Assembly (NCBI RefSeq): GCF_000732625.1 | Contig: NZ_JPJI01000032.1 | Coordinates: forward strand, 992,001 to 1,056,000 | Origin: Nonlabens ulvanivorans | GTDB lineage: Bacteria > Bacteroidota > Bacteroidia > Flavobacteriales > Flavobacteriaceae | Length of the DNA: 64,000 nt | Direction of reading: 5' to 3' | Shown here: one piece after another, positions 17,933-26,629 of the stretch | How the letters are laid out: every line of letters begins with the position of its first letter | Position numbering within the stretch: the first letter of the stretch is position 1 | Notes under the pieces: generated by a model | The model's database searches: none | Told to the model about the DNA's origin: nothing | What the model saw: the letters and a program-made list of their open reading frames with translations, nothing else | Program-made: the position numbers and the translations under genes

Positions 17933-18273
17933 AATGGTTATTAAAGTTAGAAGGCTTAGCTGTTTTAATGGTAGGCCTTTATGGTTTTTACTACACTGAC
18001 TATAGCTGGTGGATTTTTGCAGCATTATTGCTTACGCCAGATATAGGTGCTTTGGGATACTTAATTAATAATCGATTAGGAGCAATGACATACAATATTT
18101 TTCATCATTTACTTGTCGCTATTGCAGTTCTAGCGATAGGGAAGTTTTTGAAAAATGATATTACTTTTATGTATGGATGGATTATGATAGCACATATAGG
18201 TATGGATAGAATATTTGGATATGGACTCAAATATCCTGATGCTTTTAAAAGCACTCATCTCGATAAATTGTAA
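17929..18273 (+). CDS. DUF4260 small membrane protein
   Basis: A 114-residue integral membrane protein with three or four hydrophobic helices (LEGLAVLMVGLYGFYY, WWIFAALLLTPDIGALGYL, HHLLVAIAVLAIGKFL) and the conserved endings GYLINNRLGAMTYN and HIGMDRIFGYGLKYPDAF of DUF4260. Function unknown. The start overlaps the cyclase stop (ATGA), indicating translational coupling. Confidence 0.85.
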   Translation: MKWLLKLEGLAVLMVGLYGFYYTDYSWWIFAALLLTPDIGALGYLINNRLGAMTYNIFHHLLVAIAVLAIGKFLKNDITFMYGWIMIAHIGMDRIFGYGLKYPDAFKSTHLDKL

Positions 18274-18281
18274 ATTTGAAT

Positions 18282-18902
18282 ATGGAATTACTATTTATAG
18301 GACTTGCTGTAGGAGCTGTGATAGCTTTTTTTGTGTTTAAGATGCTGATGGGCAAGATGGGCAAAAAAGAAAACACTAGAGAGCAAAGTGTAGTGCTTAT
18401 GGAAAAAATACGCTCTGTTTGTAAATTCATTACCGTAGAAGGAGATTTTGCAGAAATCTATCATTATGAGAATGTAAAGGAGAAATTAATGAGTCTTTTG
18501 TTAGGAAAGAAAAAGGCTATTATTCTTATTAATGCAAAGGCTCACATAGGTTTTGACCTTACTAAAATAGAGATGAATAGTGACCCTAACTCAAAGACGA
18601 TACGACTCACCAACTTCCCACAACCTCAAGTATTGAGTATTGAAACAGACTTTAATTACTATGATAAAAAAGAAGGTTGGGCAAATTATTTTACAAGTGA
18701 GGACCTAACGGAGATATCGCGCAATGCAAAGCAGCATATCATAGATAAAATTCCAGAAAGTGGATTATTAGATCAGGCTAGAAAAGAAGCGTTACAGACC
18801 ATTCAACTTATGGAAGGACTTGCGGCAACAATAGGATGGAAACTAGATTATAGTACACTTATTCTTAATGAAGTTGAGCCTCAAAAGAAAATTGAATCCT
18901 AA
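18282..18902 (+). CDS. DUF4230 membrane-anchored protein
   Basis: A 206-residue protein with one N-terminal transmembrane helix (LLFIGLAVGAVIAFFVFKML) and a soluble domain (VEGDFAEIYHYEN, LILINAKAHIGFDLTKI-like, then DQARKEALQTIQLMEGLAATIGW) typical of DUF4230. Function unknown; members are often encoded near general metabolism genes. The ATG at 18282 is preferred over a TTG two codons upstream. Its stop TAA shares the A of the next gene's ATG. Confidence 0.8.
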   Translation: MELLFIGLAVGAVIAFFVFKMLMGKMGKKENTREQSVVLMEKIRSVCKFITVEGDFAEIYHYENVKEKLMSLLLGKKKAIILINAKAHIGFDLTKIEMNSDPNSKTIRLTNFPQPQVLSIETDFNYYDKKEGWANYFTSEDLTEISRNAKQHIIDKIPESGLLDQARKEALQTIQLMEGLAATIGWKLDYSTLILNEVEPQKKIES

Positions 18903-19270
18903 TGCATATTGATGAGTTGCGTGATTATTGCATGTCTAAAAAAGCGGTAACTGAAGAGTTTCCCTTTGATGAATCTACATTAGTGTTCAAAGTTATGGGC
19001 AAAATGTTTTGTCTCACAGGTCTAGATCGATGGGAACGTGGCGAGCCAGCCATTAATTTGAAATGCAATCCGGAAAAAGCAATTGAATTAAGAGAAGAAT
19101 ATGATGGCACTGTCATAGGAGGTTATCATAGTAATAAAAAACACTGGAACACTATTTTTATAGATAAAGCCATGGAAGCTTCAGAGCTTAAAAAATGGAT
19201 CGATCATAGTTATGAGTTAGTCATAGGAAAATTAACACGAGCTCAAAAAGAAGACCTTAAAAATTTATAA
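18902..19270 (+). CDS. MmcQ/YjbR family protein
   Basis: A 122-residue small protein with the MmcQ/YjbR layout: CMSKKAVTEEFPFDES near the N-terminus, VFKVMGKMFCL, then YHSNKKHWNTIFID and a C-terminal helix ending at SYELVIGKLTRAQKEDL. The fold is related to a DNA-binding double-wing but the cellular role is unknown. It is coupled to both neighbours: the start overlaps the previous stop by one base, and the next gene begins directly after its TAA. Confidence 0.88.
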   Translation: MHIDELRDYCMSKKAVTEEFPFDESTLVFKVMGKMFCLTGLDRWERGEPAINLKCNPEKAIELREEYDGTVIGGYHSNKKHWNTIFIDKAMEASELKKWIDHSYELVIGKLTRAQKEDLKNL

Positions 19271-21049
19271 TTGAAAGAGACCTTACAATCATTCTATACA
19301 GAGCGTATTACTCAATTTAAGAATCATAGAGATTCAATTAAGAATCAACTACGCCTATCTAGTACCATAAGACTATTGTTATTTGTTGCTGGTGCTGCTG
19401 GCGTATATTTTTTATGGTCACAATGGCAGGTAGCTGTTGTAATTGCTGTCGCAACTTTTATTTTATTCTTATTTCTAGTATCGAGGCATGAAAATCTTAA
19501 AAGAAAGCGAGACTTTCAACAAGCTTTACTAGATCGCAATGAGCTGGAGTTGAAAATGCTAGACCGTAAATACTATGATAGAATAGATGGTTCTCAATTT
19601 TTAAAAGATGATCATGAGTTTAGTCGCGACATAGATTTATTAGGTCCAGGTTCATTTTTTCAGTATTTAAATAGAAGTGTTACTAAAGATGGTGTTGCGA
19701 CACTAGCTGCTCAGTTTTTATCTAATGATTTAACAGGGATTTCTCAAAAACAAGAAGCTATTAAGGAATTGTCTGAGAAGATAGATTTCAGACATAACTA
19801 TGGGGCAACAGCAACATTGCTTAATAATGAAAAAGACCCTAAAGGGATGCTTACCTGGATTAAAAGCTATGAGGCCTTTGTACCTTCATTATTTTCTTGG
19901 TTACCTTGGGTTTGGTTTTCGGTTTCTATCGTATTAGGAGTTGCATATTTTAATGATTGGGTGAATGGCTATATTTTCTCAGCTGCTTTCTTTGGTGGAC
20001 TGGCTGTAACTGGTAAATACATAAAGCGCATTACCGCTTTCAGTGCAAATATTAGTTCTTTAGAATTATTTTTTCAGCAGTACAGTCAGTTAATTCTCGC
20101 TGTAGAAAAAGAAAGTTTTAAAAGTGATTTGCTTATAGGATTAAAATCTAGAATAATGGTAGGTGATACACCAGCCTCTATCAGATTTAAAGAGCTTGCA
20201 GCAGCTATAGGACGATTAGATCAACGTAATAATATGTTGTTTGGAGTGCTTGCAAACGGTTTTGGATTATGGGATTTAAAGCAAGTACACACTATTGAAA
20301 AGTGGTTGCATGAAAATGCAGACCATATTGCAAATTGGTTAGATACGGTCGCACAAATAGATGCGATGAACTCGCTAGGGAATTTTGCTTACAACCATAA
20401 AGATTATGTCTATCCGATCATTGAGACTGGAGACTTTAAAATGCAAGTTAGTAATGCAAGACATCCTTTACTGGATCCTGCAAAAGCAATCGGAAATGAT
20501 ATTCAAATATCAAGCGGTGAATTCTTTATCATTACGGGTGCAAATATGGCTGGTAAAAGTACTTTCTTAAGAACGGTCTCTATGAAGATTGTAATGGCAA
20601 ATGCTGGACTACCGGTATGTGCACAATCTATGATTTATAGTCCAATTAAACTCATTACCAGTATGAGAACTAGCGATTCTTTAACTGATGATGAGAGTTA
20701 CTTCTTTAGTGAATTAAAACGTTTAAAATACATCGTCGATAAAATAGAAACCGAACGGTATTTTATCGTCCTAGATGAAATCCTTAAAGGAACAAACAGC
20801 CAAGATAAAGCAAATGGGTCTAGAAAACTGATCGAGAAGCTTTCTAGAAAACACGCCACTGGAATTATCGCTACACACGATTTAAGCCTTACTGAAGTTG
20901 CAAATGAATACGATAGTATCTCTAACTACTTTTTTGATGCAGACATCACTAACGATGAGCTTACCTTTGACTATACCTTTAAAGACGGAATTGCTACAAA
21001 TATGAATGCTAGTTTCTTGTTAAGGAAAATGGGTATTGTTGATGACTAA
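19271..21049 (+). CDS. Membrane-anchored MutS-family ATPase
   Basis: A 592-residue protein with the MutS ATPase domain at its C-terminus: Walker A GANMAGKSTFLR near residue 422, Walker B FIVLDEILKGTNSQDK near 500, and a final IATHDLSL switch. The mismatch-recognition and connector domains of MutS are missing. Instead two helices near residues 33-70 (LLLFVAGAAGVYFLW, VAVVIAVATFILFLFLV) and further hydrophobic segments near 215-245 suggest inner-membrane anchoring. A TTG start directly after the previous stop keeps the conserved N-terminal helix; the next ATG would remove the membrane helices. The role is unknown and is probably not classical mismatch repair. Confidence 0.8.
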   Translation: MKETLQSFYTERITQFKNHRDSIKNQLRLSSTIRLLLFVAGAAGVYFLWSQWQVAVVIAVATFILFLFLVSRHENLKRKRDFQQALLDRNELELKMLDRKYYDRIDGSQFLKDDHEFSRDIDLLGPGSFFQYLNRSVTKDGVATLAAQFLSNDLTGISQKQEAIKELSEKIDFRHNYGATATLLNNEKDPKGMLTWIKSYEAFVPSLFSWLPWVWFSVSIVLGVAYFNDWVNGYIFSAAFFGGLAVTGKYIKRITAFSANISSLELFFQQYSQLILAVEKESFKSDLLIGLKSRIMVGDTPASIRFKELAAAIGRLDQRNNMLFGVLANGFGLWDLKQVHTIEKWLHENADHIANWLDTVAQIDAMNSLGNFAYNHKDYVYPIIETGDFKMQVSNARHPLLDPAKAIGNDIQISSGEFFIITGANMAGKSTFLRTVSMKIVMANAGLPVCAQSMIYSPIKLITSMRTSDSLTDDESYFFSELKRLKYIVDKIETERYFIVLDEILKGTNSQDKANGSRKLIEKLSRKHATGIIATHDLSLTEVANEYDSISNYFFDADITNDELTFDYTFKDGIATNMNASFLLRKMGIVDD

Positions 21050-21078
21050 GAAATTGAGTTTTTCAGTCAATAGCTAGC

Positions 21079-22179
21079 TTACCCCAATATCCCTTTCTGC
21101 TTTTTATAAAATGCATCAGCTTGTTGTTGCATGAGCTCTCGAGCCATTTTCTTCTTGTAGGCATAAAGTGCTTCTTCTTCAGCAATATCGGCATAGACTC
21201 TGTTGTTGAGTTCTTTGTCAGTTTTAACAAGGATTTCTTGTTGTGCTTTCTGCTGCGTGACCCATGACTTGACGAGGTCTTCGCGCTCTGCAAGTTTAAA
21301 ATCGTACTCGCCACGAGGTGCTAGAACTTTTGCAATAATAGGAGAGGTTTCTACAGCAAGAAATAACAAGAATATAAAGAATGAGGTAAGGAATGGTAAT
21401 TTGTTTAAAGCCTCTATACGTGCCATTAGTCCATCAAAGTTGTCAATGATAGGTTGTGAAGAGGCTAATTGAGTCGCTTCATTTTCCTGTAGCGTTGCTA
21501 TTTGTAATTCTATGGCAGCTATTTTTTCAGCATTCGTAATTTTTAAGGTGTTGAGGTCGGCTAGTGCTGCGTCATGTTTTTCGCGTTTCTCTTTATATAC
21601 AGGACCTTTTCCTAATTTATTTGTGCCAGATGTTCCCTCGGCTTCGGTGATGTAAATGTTGTAAAGCGCATTGACTTCGGCTTCTTTATTTTGAACCTCA
21701 GTTTTTAGTTCTTGTATCGCTTTCGCGAAAGCGTTTTCCTCCACCGCATACAACTGAGCCACTTGTTCCTGATTTTCAAGAGTTAACTGGTTCTTTTCCT
21801 CTAGCAAAACCTGATCAATTTCCTTCTCAAAAATCTTTAATTCAAGTGGTTTAGAAATGACCACAGCGATTATGACAGCTAAGATAATACGTGGCGTAGC
21901 TTGCCAGATTTCATTTATTTTTTTATCACTCTTTTTAAGTGTAGAAACAATGTAGCGGTCTAGATTAAATATTAATAGACCCCAAACAAACCCAAAGGCA
22001 GTAGCGATTAAATAACTATCAAAAACCGTGTACAACGCATAACTAGCCGCAAAAAACGCCATTAGTGCCGTAAAGAACACCGTGGCGCCTATACCGGCAT
22101 ATTTCGTACGCTCACCAGCACTACAATTATCAAGTATATCTGTGTCTGCACCGCTGCAGGTGATGAAGAAGGATTGCAT
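21079..22179 (-). CDS. DUF4407 membrane protein
   Basis: A 366-residue protein. It has four hydrophobic segments (about 28-50, 53-77, 95-113 and 255-275) and a long central coiled coil (about 120-245, Glu/Gln/Lys/Ala-rich). The N-terminal CSGADTDILDNCSAGERTKYAGIGATVFFTALMA, split over about 8-42, is the DUF4407 signature. Function unknown. It converges on the MutS-like gene with a 29-base gap and has palindrome copy 6 in the coiled coil, read as AFAKA. Confidence 0.85.
   Translation of the reverse strand: MQSFFITCSGADTDILDNCSAGERTKYAGIGATVFFTALMAFFAASYALYTVFDSYLIATAFGFVWGLLIFNLDRYIVSTLKKSDKKINEIWQATPRIILAVIIAVVISKPLELKIFEKEIDQVLLEEKNQLTLENQEQVAQLYAVEENAFAKAIQELKTEVQNKEAEVNALYNIYITEAEGTSGTNKLGKGPVYKEKREKHDAALADLNTLKITNAEKIAAIELQIATLQENEATQLASSQPIIDNFDGLMARIEALNKLPFLTSFFIFLLFLAVETSPIIAKVLAPRGEYDFKLAEREDLVKSWVTQQKAQQEILVKTDKELNNRVYADIAEEEALYAYKKKMARELMQQQADAFYKKQKGILG
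21719..21732. repeat. GCTTTCGCGAAAGC palindrome, copy 6 (in DUF4407 gene)
   Basis: Perfect 14-mer, minus-strand reading AFAKA inside the coiled-coil region. Confidence 0.95.
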
Positions 22180-22452
22180 AATAGATTGATTAAGGTTCTA
22201 TCTAATAACGCAATAATTTACAGATTGTTACGGTATGATGTGTAATTATAGTACCGTCTGTGATTTCAATCAAATCCTATTGCTGATTTATAAAACGAAA
22301 TATGAATTGTATTCAGCTATTCTAAGACCATCAATGTTCTTAATTTTTTGATCGTTGTTTCCTGTTTCAAGAAATTGAACTGATCGATCAAGTTCTTAAT
22401 TTAATATAGTTGTGAATATGATTGATCAATCATTCTTTTTAATACTTACTTA

Positions 22453-24303
22453 TTAAGTTGTTAGCGGAGGTAAAATTTCTTCGGCTTTTGCTTTGTTTTC
22501 CTTATATAAGTAATGCCACGCCTGATTTTTTGATTGCTGTTCTACACTCATTGATGCATATAGTTGAATCATTCTATTAGTATCTTCTTTAAAAACGACT
22601 ATTCTTTTTTCATTTTTTAAGAACTCTCTGTGTCTGTTTAATAGCCAATTGTATTCCTCTACTTCTTTATTTGATATCTGTTTTATGTCTTTTGCAGGTG
22701 GCGGTGGTGGTGGTAAAGTAGGTAATGGTTGTGCTTCACTTTTTTGAGATGTACTCATTCTATCGTATATAGATTTGTACTTTTCAAAGTCTTTCTGTTT
22801 AATAATCGCATAGCCATTGTTATAATTTTGCTTTGCTGCTCTATTTTGTTCATTATTTTTTTTTGCCCAGTCATTATATTCAGCAAATTCTTTTTCACTC
22901 ACAGTTTTAGATTTTACCGGTGGTGGTGGCGGTGGTGGCAAGGTTCCTTTGTTGCTCTCAGTTTCCAGAATTTTAATAGACATTACACCTTTATCATCTG
23001 GGCTTATTTCTACGCCTGCCTGTCCTACATCATTAATGATTTTTATGGCAACGTCAGCTGGGATTTGATCTTCTCTGAGATAATAATTTAATTCGTTCTT
23101 GTGTTCATTTATATATTCAATGGCACTTGGTGCAGGTGGTGGCGGTGGCGGAATTTGTCCTGCTTTTAAATCATTATCTCTTCCTAGATATGGCCATGGT
23201 TCATTAGAAGATTGTTGTTCTTCACTCATAGAATGAAATATGGTTTGCATGTGTTGAGTTTCATCTTTAAATACTATTAAATTATTATTTGCATCCATGT
23301 AGTTTTTGTGTTTAATGGCCAGACGATTGTATTCTTCAATATGTTCTGGTGTTAAATTTTCTAAAACTTCATAGACCTCAATAATTTCTGTTTTATGATT
23401 ATCATCTACTACTTCTTCAATTTCTAAAATCTCTTCAATTTCTTGAAATTCTGTTTCTTCTTTTCCACAACTAATTATAAGTAATGCAAGAATTGGGATT
23501 AATGCTAGGCTTCTAGATATTAAACTAGCTTGTGATGTTTGAGTTTTCATAATGTAAAATCGTTTTTTAATAATTGGAAAATTAAATGTGTTTGCCAGTG
23601 CAGCACTATGGCTGTTTTGTGTGTAATTTAGTAGAGTCTCTTGATAAGTTGCGGTGTCTATTCCATGCTGAATTACTGCTTGATCAGCAAGAAACTCGTG
23701 ATTTAATTTTATGGAATACCTCATGATATAGAAAAGTGGATTGAACCAGAATAGAATTAATAATATTTCTATAAATAAAATATCGAGTGAATGTCGCTGG
23801 TCCAGGTGTGCTTTTTCATGTTCTAATACAGCGGTAGGAATAAGGTTTTCTTCATATTGATTCTTAGATACAAAAATTCGTTTTAGAAAAGAATGTGGTA
23901 CTATAAGCGCATTTCTTAATACTAGTTGATAATGGCTGTATATTTTCAACTCATCTTCATCACCTATACGGAATGCTTTCAGGTTTTTAATAAACCTCCA
24001 TAACATGATAATTACACCTAAACCATAAGTAGTCCAAAGAATGAAGCTCCAGTTGAATTCAAAATTTTGTTGTCTAGCTATTTCATTGACTACAGATGAT
24101 GAAGTAAAATTCATTACTGAATTAGTCTCAATAGGGATTACAATTGTTTTCACTACTATAAAAGGTATAACAATGGATATCCCTATGGATGCAAGTAAAA
24201 AGTATCTTTTCAAATGATGCCATGAGGTGTTCTCAAAGGCTAGTTTATAAAACAACCAAAGTGCAAATAAACAGATAGAGCTATTGATTAGATAATGTTC
24301 CAT
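22453..24303 (-). CDS. BlaR1/M56-type membrane metallopeptidase sensor
   Basis: A 616-residue sensor-protease. Helices near residues 7-20, 34-55 and 88-105 precede the zinc site HEKAH (HExxH, about 165-169), followed by helix ILFIEILLILFWF and the downstream acidic ligand region NHEFLADQAV. A fourth helix lies near 268-280 (ALIPILALLIISC). The remaining 330 or so extracytoplasmic residues are not a penicillin-binding domain; they contain three related modules (EYN..., then Y.SMS.EQ or similar) separated by runs of six or seven prolines. In such pairs the protease cleaves the BlaI repressor on signal; the signal here is unknown. It begins 2 bases after blaI ends. Confidence 0.88.
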   Translation of the reverse strand: MEHYLINSSICLFALWLFYKLAFENTSWHHLKRYFLLASIGISIVIPFIVVKTIVIPIETNSVMNFTSSSVVNEIARQQNFEFNWSFILWTTYGLGVIIMLWRFIKNLKAFRIGDEDELKIYSHYQLVLRNALIVPHSFLKRIFVSKNQYEENLIPTAVLEHEKAHLDQRHSLDILFIEILLILFWFNPLFYIMRYSIKLNHEFLADQAVIQHGIDTATYQETLLNYTQNSHSAALANTFNFPIIKKRFYIMKTQTSQASLISRSLALIPILALLIISCGKEETEFQEIEEILEIEEVVDDNHKTEIIEVYEVLENLTPEHIEEYNRLAIKHKNYMDANNNLIVFKDETQHMQTIFHSMSEEQQSSNEPWPYLGRDNDLKAGQIPPPPPPAPSAIEYINEHKNELNYYLREDQIPADVAIKIINDVGQAGVEISPDDKGVMSIKILETESNKGTLPPPPPPPVKSKTVSEKEFAEYNDWAKKNNEQNRAAKQNYNNGYAIIKQKDFEKYKSIYDRMSTSQKSEAQPLPTLPPPPPPAKDIKQISNKEVEEYNWLLNRHREFLKNEKRIVVFKEDTNRMIQLYASMSVEQQSKNQAWHYLYKENKAKAEEILPPLTT

Positions 24304-24305
24304 AA

Positions 24306-24671
24306 CTACTTCTTTTTAATCTGTTGATCGATGATAGACCGTAATTCTTCTAACTCTTTTTTGCTTAGATCAGTTTCTTTAGTGAAAAAGGAAGCAAATT
24401 GAGAGGAGCTATCATTAAAGAAATTTTTGATCAAGCCATTAACGTGTTTTGAGAAGTAGGCTGTTTTTTCAACTAATGGGAAGTATCGACGACTTTTACC
24501 AAATAGCTCATAACCCACAAAACCTTTGTCAGTCATCCTTTTTAATAATGTAGCCACTGTGGTAGTGGCAGGTTTAGGTTCAGGATATTCTTCTAATAAG
24601 TCTTTCATAAAAGCTTTTTCAAGCTTCCATAAATGGCTCATTAATTCTTCTTCAGTTTTAGACAGTTTCAT
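24306..24671 (-). CDS. BlaI/MecI-type transcriptional repressor
   Basis: A 121-residue winged-helix repressor (LSKTEEELMSHLWKLEKAF, then TTTVATLLKRMTDKGFVGYE recognition region) with a C-terminal dimerisation helix pair (DLSKKELEELRSIIDQQIKKK or so, split). Length and pattern match BlaI/MecI/CopY. Together with the M56 protease gene immediately downstream it forms a signal-relieved repression module. Two TACAnnTGTA operators lie directly upstream, so autorepression is expected. Confidence 0.92.
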   Translation of the reverse strand: MKLSKTEEELMSHLWKLEKAFMKDLLEEYPEPKPATTTVATLLKRMTDKGFVGYELFGKSRRYFPLVEKTAYFSKHVNGLIKNFFNDSSSQFASFFTKETDLSKKELEELRSIIDQQIKKK

Positions 24672-24692
24672 GCTCTACAATATTAGAATTAA

Positions 24693-24735
24693 CTCTACAA
24701 ATGTAGAGTAATTTTATTATTCTACAAATGTAGAG
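24693..24735 (-). promoter_or_regulatory. blaI promoter with two BlaI operators covering -33 and -7
   Basis: Two copies of TACAAATGTA (24696-24705 and 24723-24732), each within a longer dyad, match the BlaI/CopY operator TACAnnTGTA. Read on the minus strand, the distal copy supplies TTTG (24728-24725) and the proximal copy supplies TACATTTG (24705-24698), a perfect TAnnTTTG, with exactly 19 bases between. Thus both core promoter elements lie inside operators. A degenerate third copy (TACAATATTA, 24676-24685) adjoins the start codon. Confidence 0.8.
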
Positions 24736-24740
24736 GTAAA

Positions 24741-25065
24741 ATATTTTAACAGAATTGCTTTTTACTGTATGGGTTTATGATGTTTTAAATCAGTTGAATA
24801 AAACCTGATAATGCTGCTGGTTATACTGGTTGCAATTGTTGAGTTACCTATAAAACTTATTTTTTAATACGTTCTTTACTTTCAATAAGTACATAATTCA
24901 GGATTTAACATTTGTTAGTTTTGTCGTTAAAAGGCTGTTGTAATTCACTATTAAATGTTAAAAAATGTAATGTTTTATTAAATATATGCTATTAGTTAAC
25001 TAAGGATAAGCAGTTCCGATTTTAGTCTATTCGATATTGGTATTTTTAGGTTTCAAACTGATATT
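24741..25065. other. Intergenic stretch upstream of the fibre-like gene
   Basis: About 325 AT-rich bases between the blaI promoter and the next gene. One -7-like TAGTTTTG (24916-24923, plus strand) lacks a partner -33 and is 142 bases from the ATG. I see no RNA gene, repeat or open frame that looks coding. Confidence 0.5.
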
Positions 25066-26547
25066 ATGAAAGCTATATTTACATCTTTATTGCTGTTAAG
25101 TGTATATTTCGCCGGCTCCCAGGTTGGAATTAATACAGACTTACCAGATCCAAGTTCCATTTTGCATGTTTTTTCTGAATCTGAAGGTTTACTGATGCCC
25201 AGAATGAACACTACACAAAAAATGGCAATCGCCAGTCCTGCTACTGGGCTAATTATTTTTGATACTACTCTTAATGCCTTCCAGTTTTATGATGGAACGG
25301 AATGGGTTTACATTGCCAATAGTAAGCGTAGGGATAATTATAAATTAGTTAAAGATATTTCAGATCTCGCTGATGAGCTTGTTGCTGGTAGTGGATCAAA
25401 ATATTTATTAAACACAAATTATCTCTATGAAATTAATGGAACGATAGTATTCGATTTTCCTATTGATTTAAATGGTGCCTATATAGAAGGTGTAGATTCA
25501 TCTGAAGATATCTTGGTTAATAATTCTACGGGTAGTCTTTTTGAAGGTTCTAAAGGTGGTGGTTTACGTAACTTAACTTTGTCTGGTAGCATTCCTTTGG
25601 GGACAAAAACACAATTGTTTGATATCAACGCTACAGCAAGTGGAGAATTGTTACTTATCAATAATACAATTGTGGCAAACGCTAGTAAGGTAGGAACTTT
25701 AGACGGCCTAAGTACCGTTTTTTTGAGTGTCACTCAATATGTAAATAATGATGATGGTTTTACTATAAATGATATTCATAGTTTTTTTGTCAGTAATATT
25801 TTTTGGACTTCCTCAAATACGGGAACTTTTATGGAACTGTTAGGTTCCTTTACAAATCTTCAAATGAACGGTGGCCGTATCGAGGCAGATAATATGGAAA
25901 CAGGTATTAATGTAAGTACAAATCCTGCGATTGTAAATGATGCCACGCTATCTCAACTTAGTTTTGTAGGTGCTGGAACATTAATTGATCCTTATACTAC
26001 TGGTACATATTCTGGATTTAATTTTACTAAGAATTGGAATGTAAATTGTTCTGGTATTCCATTAGAAACAGACGCGCAAGCGGTAGGTGATATCAATTTT
26101 AATTTTACTGCCGGTGGCGGTGCGTCAACTACTTTTTCTTCTAATGGTGTCCCTAAAAAATTAGCAGGAGTTACCACATCAAATAATTTGTTCCGTTTTT
26201 CAAGTTCGAGTGATAATAGAGTTGTATATGAAGGTAAGAAAAAACGATTTTTTAATGTTTCGGCTAGTGTGTCTTTTGAAGGTAATACACCAGGAGATAG
26301 ATATATATTTTATATAGCGAGAGGTAGATCTGGAGCTGCTACGCCGACTGTGATAGACCAAACAGGTGTGTGGAAAGTTGTGCCTGACGGAGCGACCGTT
26401 GGAGCTACGACTATTAGGGATATCAGTGCAGTGCCTATTGTAGGCGTTTTTGATTTAGAACCTAATGATTATATAGAGGTTTGGGTAGAACGTTTCAGTG
26501 GTACAGGACAGATATTTACTGTAGCTTTAAATTTAGCTTTAAATTAA
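25066..26547 (+). CDS. Fibre-like surface protein (tail-fibre type N-terminus, beta-helix, jelly-roll-like end)
   Basis: A 493-residue secreted protein. After the signal peptide (MKAIFTSLLLLSVYFAGSQ) comes VGINTDLPDPSSILHV and GLLMPRMNTTQKMAI, then GLIIFDTTLNAFQFYDGTEW, the short segment that begins many Bacteroidota tail-fibre-like proteins. Residues about 120-330 are rich in short Asn/Gly/Ser-turn strands, consistent with a right-handed beta-helix. The last 130 residues look like a beta-sandwich (C1q/TNF or fibre-head-like). There is no evident T9SS tail. Adhesion or display is inferred; no close family is recognised. Confidence 0.6.
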   Translation: MKAIFTSLLLLSVYFAGSQVGINTDLPDPSSILHVFSESEGLLMPRMNTTQKMAIASPATGLIIFDTTLNAFQFYDGTEWVYIANSKRRDNYKLVKDISDLADELVAGSGSKYLLNTNYLYEINGTIVFDFPIDLNGAYIEGVDSSEDILVNNSTGSLFEGSKGGGLRNLTLSGSIPLGTKTQLFDINATASGELLLINNTIVANASKVGTLDGLSTVFLSVTQYVNNDDGFTINDIHSFFVSNIFWTSSNTGTFMELLGSFTNLQMNGGRIEADNMETGINVSTNPAIVNDATLSQLSFVGAGTLIDPYTTGTYSGFNFTKNWNVNCSGIPLETDAQAVGDINFNFTAGGGASTTFSSNGVPKKLAGVTTSNNLFRFSSSSDNRVVYEGKKKRFFNVSASVSFEGNTPGDRYIFYIARGRSGAATPTVIDQTGVWKVVPDGATVGATTIRDISAVPIVGVFDLEPNDYIEVWVERFSGTGQIFTVALNLALN

Positions 26548-26556
26548 TCATAGTAC

Positions 26557-26570
26557 GCTTTCGCGAAAGC
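26557..26570. repeat. GCTTTCGCGAAAGC palindrome, copy 7 (intergenic)
   Basis: Perfect 14-mer, a 16-base dyad with flanking C/G, between the stop of the fibre-like gene and the following terminator. Confidence 0.95.
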
Positions 26571-26578
26571 GAGTTAAA

Positions 26579-26611
26579 AAAAATCCCATTCAATAATTGA
26601 ATGGGATTTTT
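26579..26611. terminator. Bidirectional terminator between convergent genes
   Basis: A 15-bp stem (AAAAATCCCATTCAA / TTGAATGGGATTTTT) with a 3-base loop and A/T runs on both sides; it serves the fibre-like gene and the M20 peptidase gene. Confidence 0.92.
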
Positions 26612-26629
26612 AATTCAATAACTCTTTAT

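Noticed and set aside
22418-22433. 16-base palindrome ATGATTGATCAATCAT after the M56 gene as a terminator
   Set aside because: AT-rich stem without a following T run on the relevant strand; left unassigned.
22729-23091. A 120-codon open frame on the plus strand opposite the proline-rich part of the M56 gene
   Set aside because: It is the antisense of proline codon runs (giving Trp/Arg runs), with no start context or independent coding signs.
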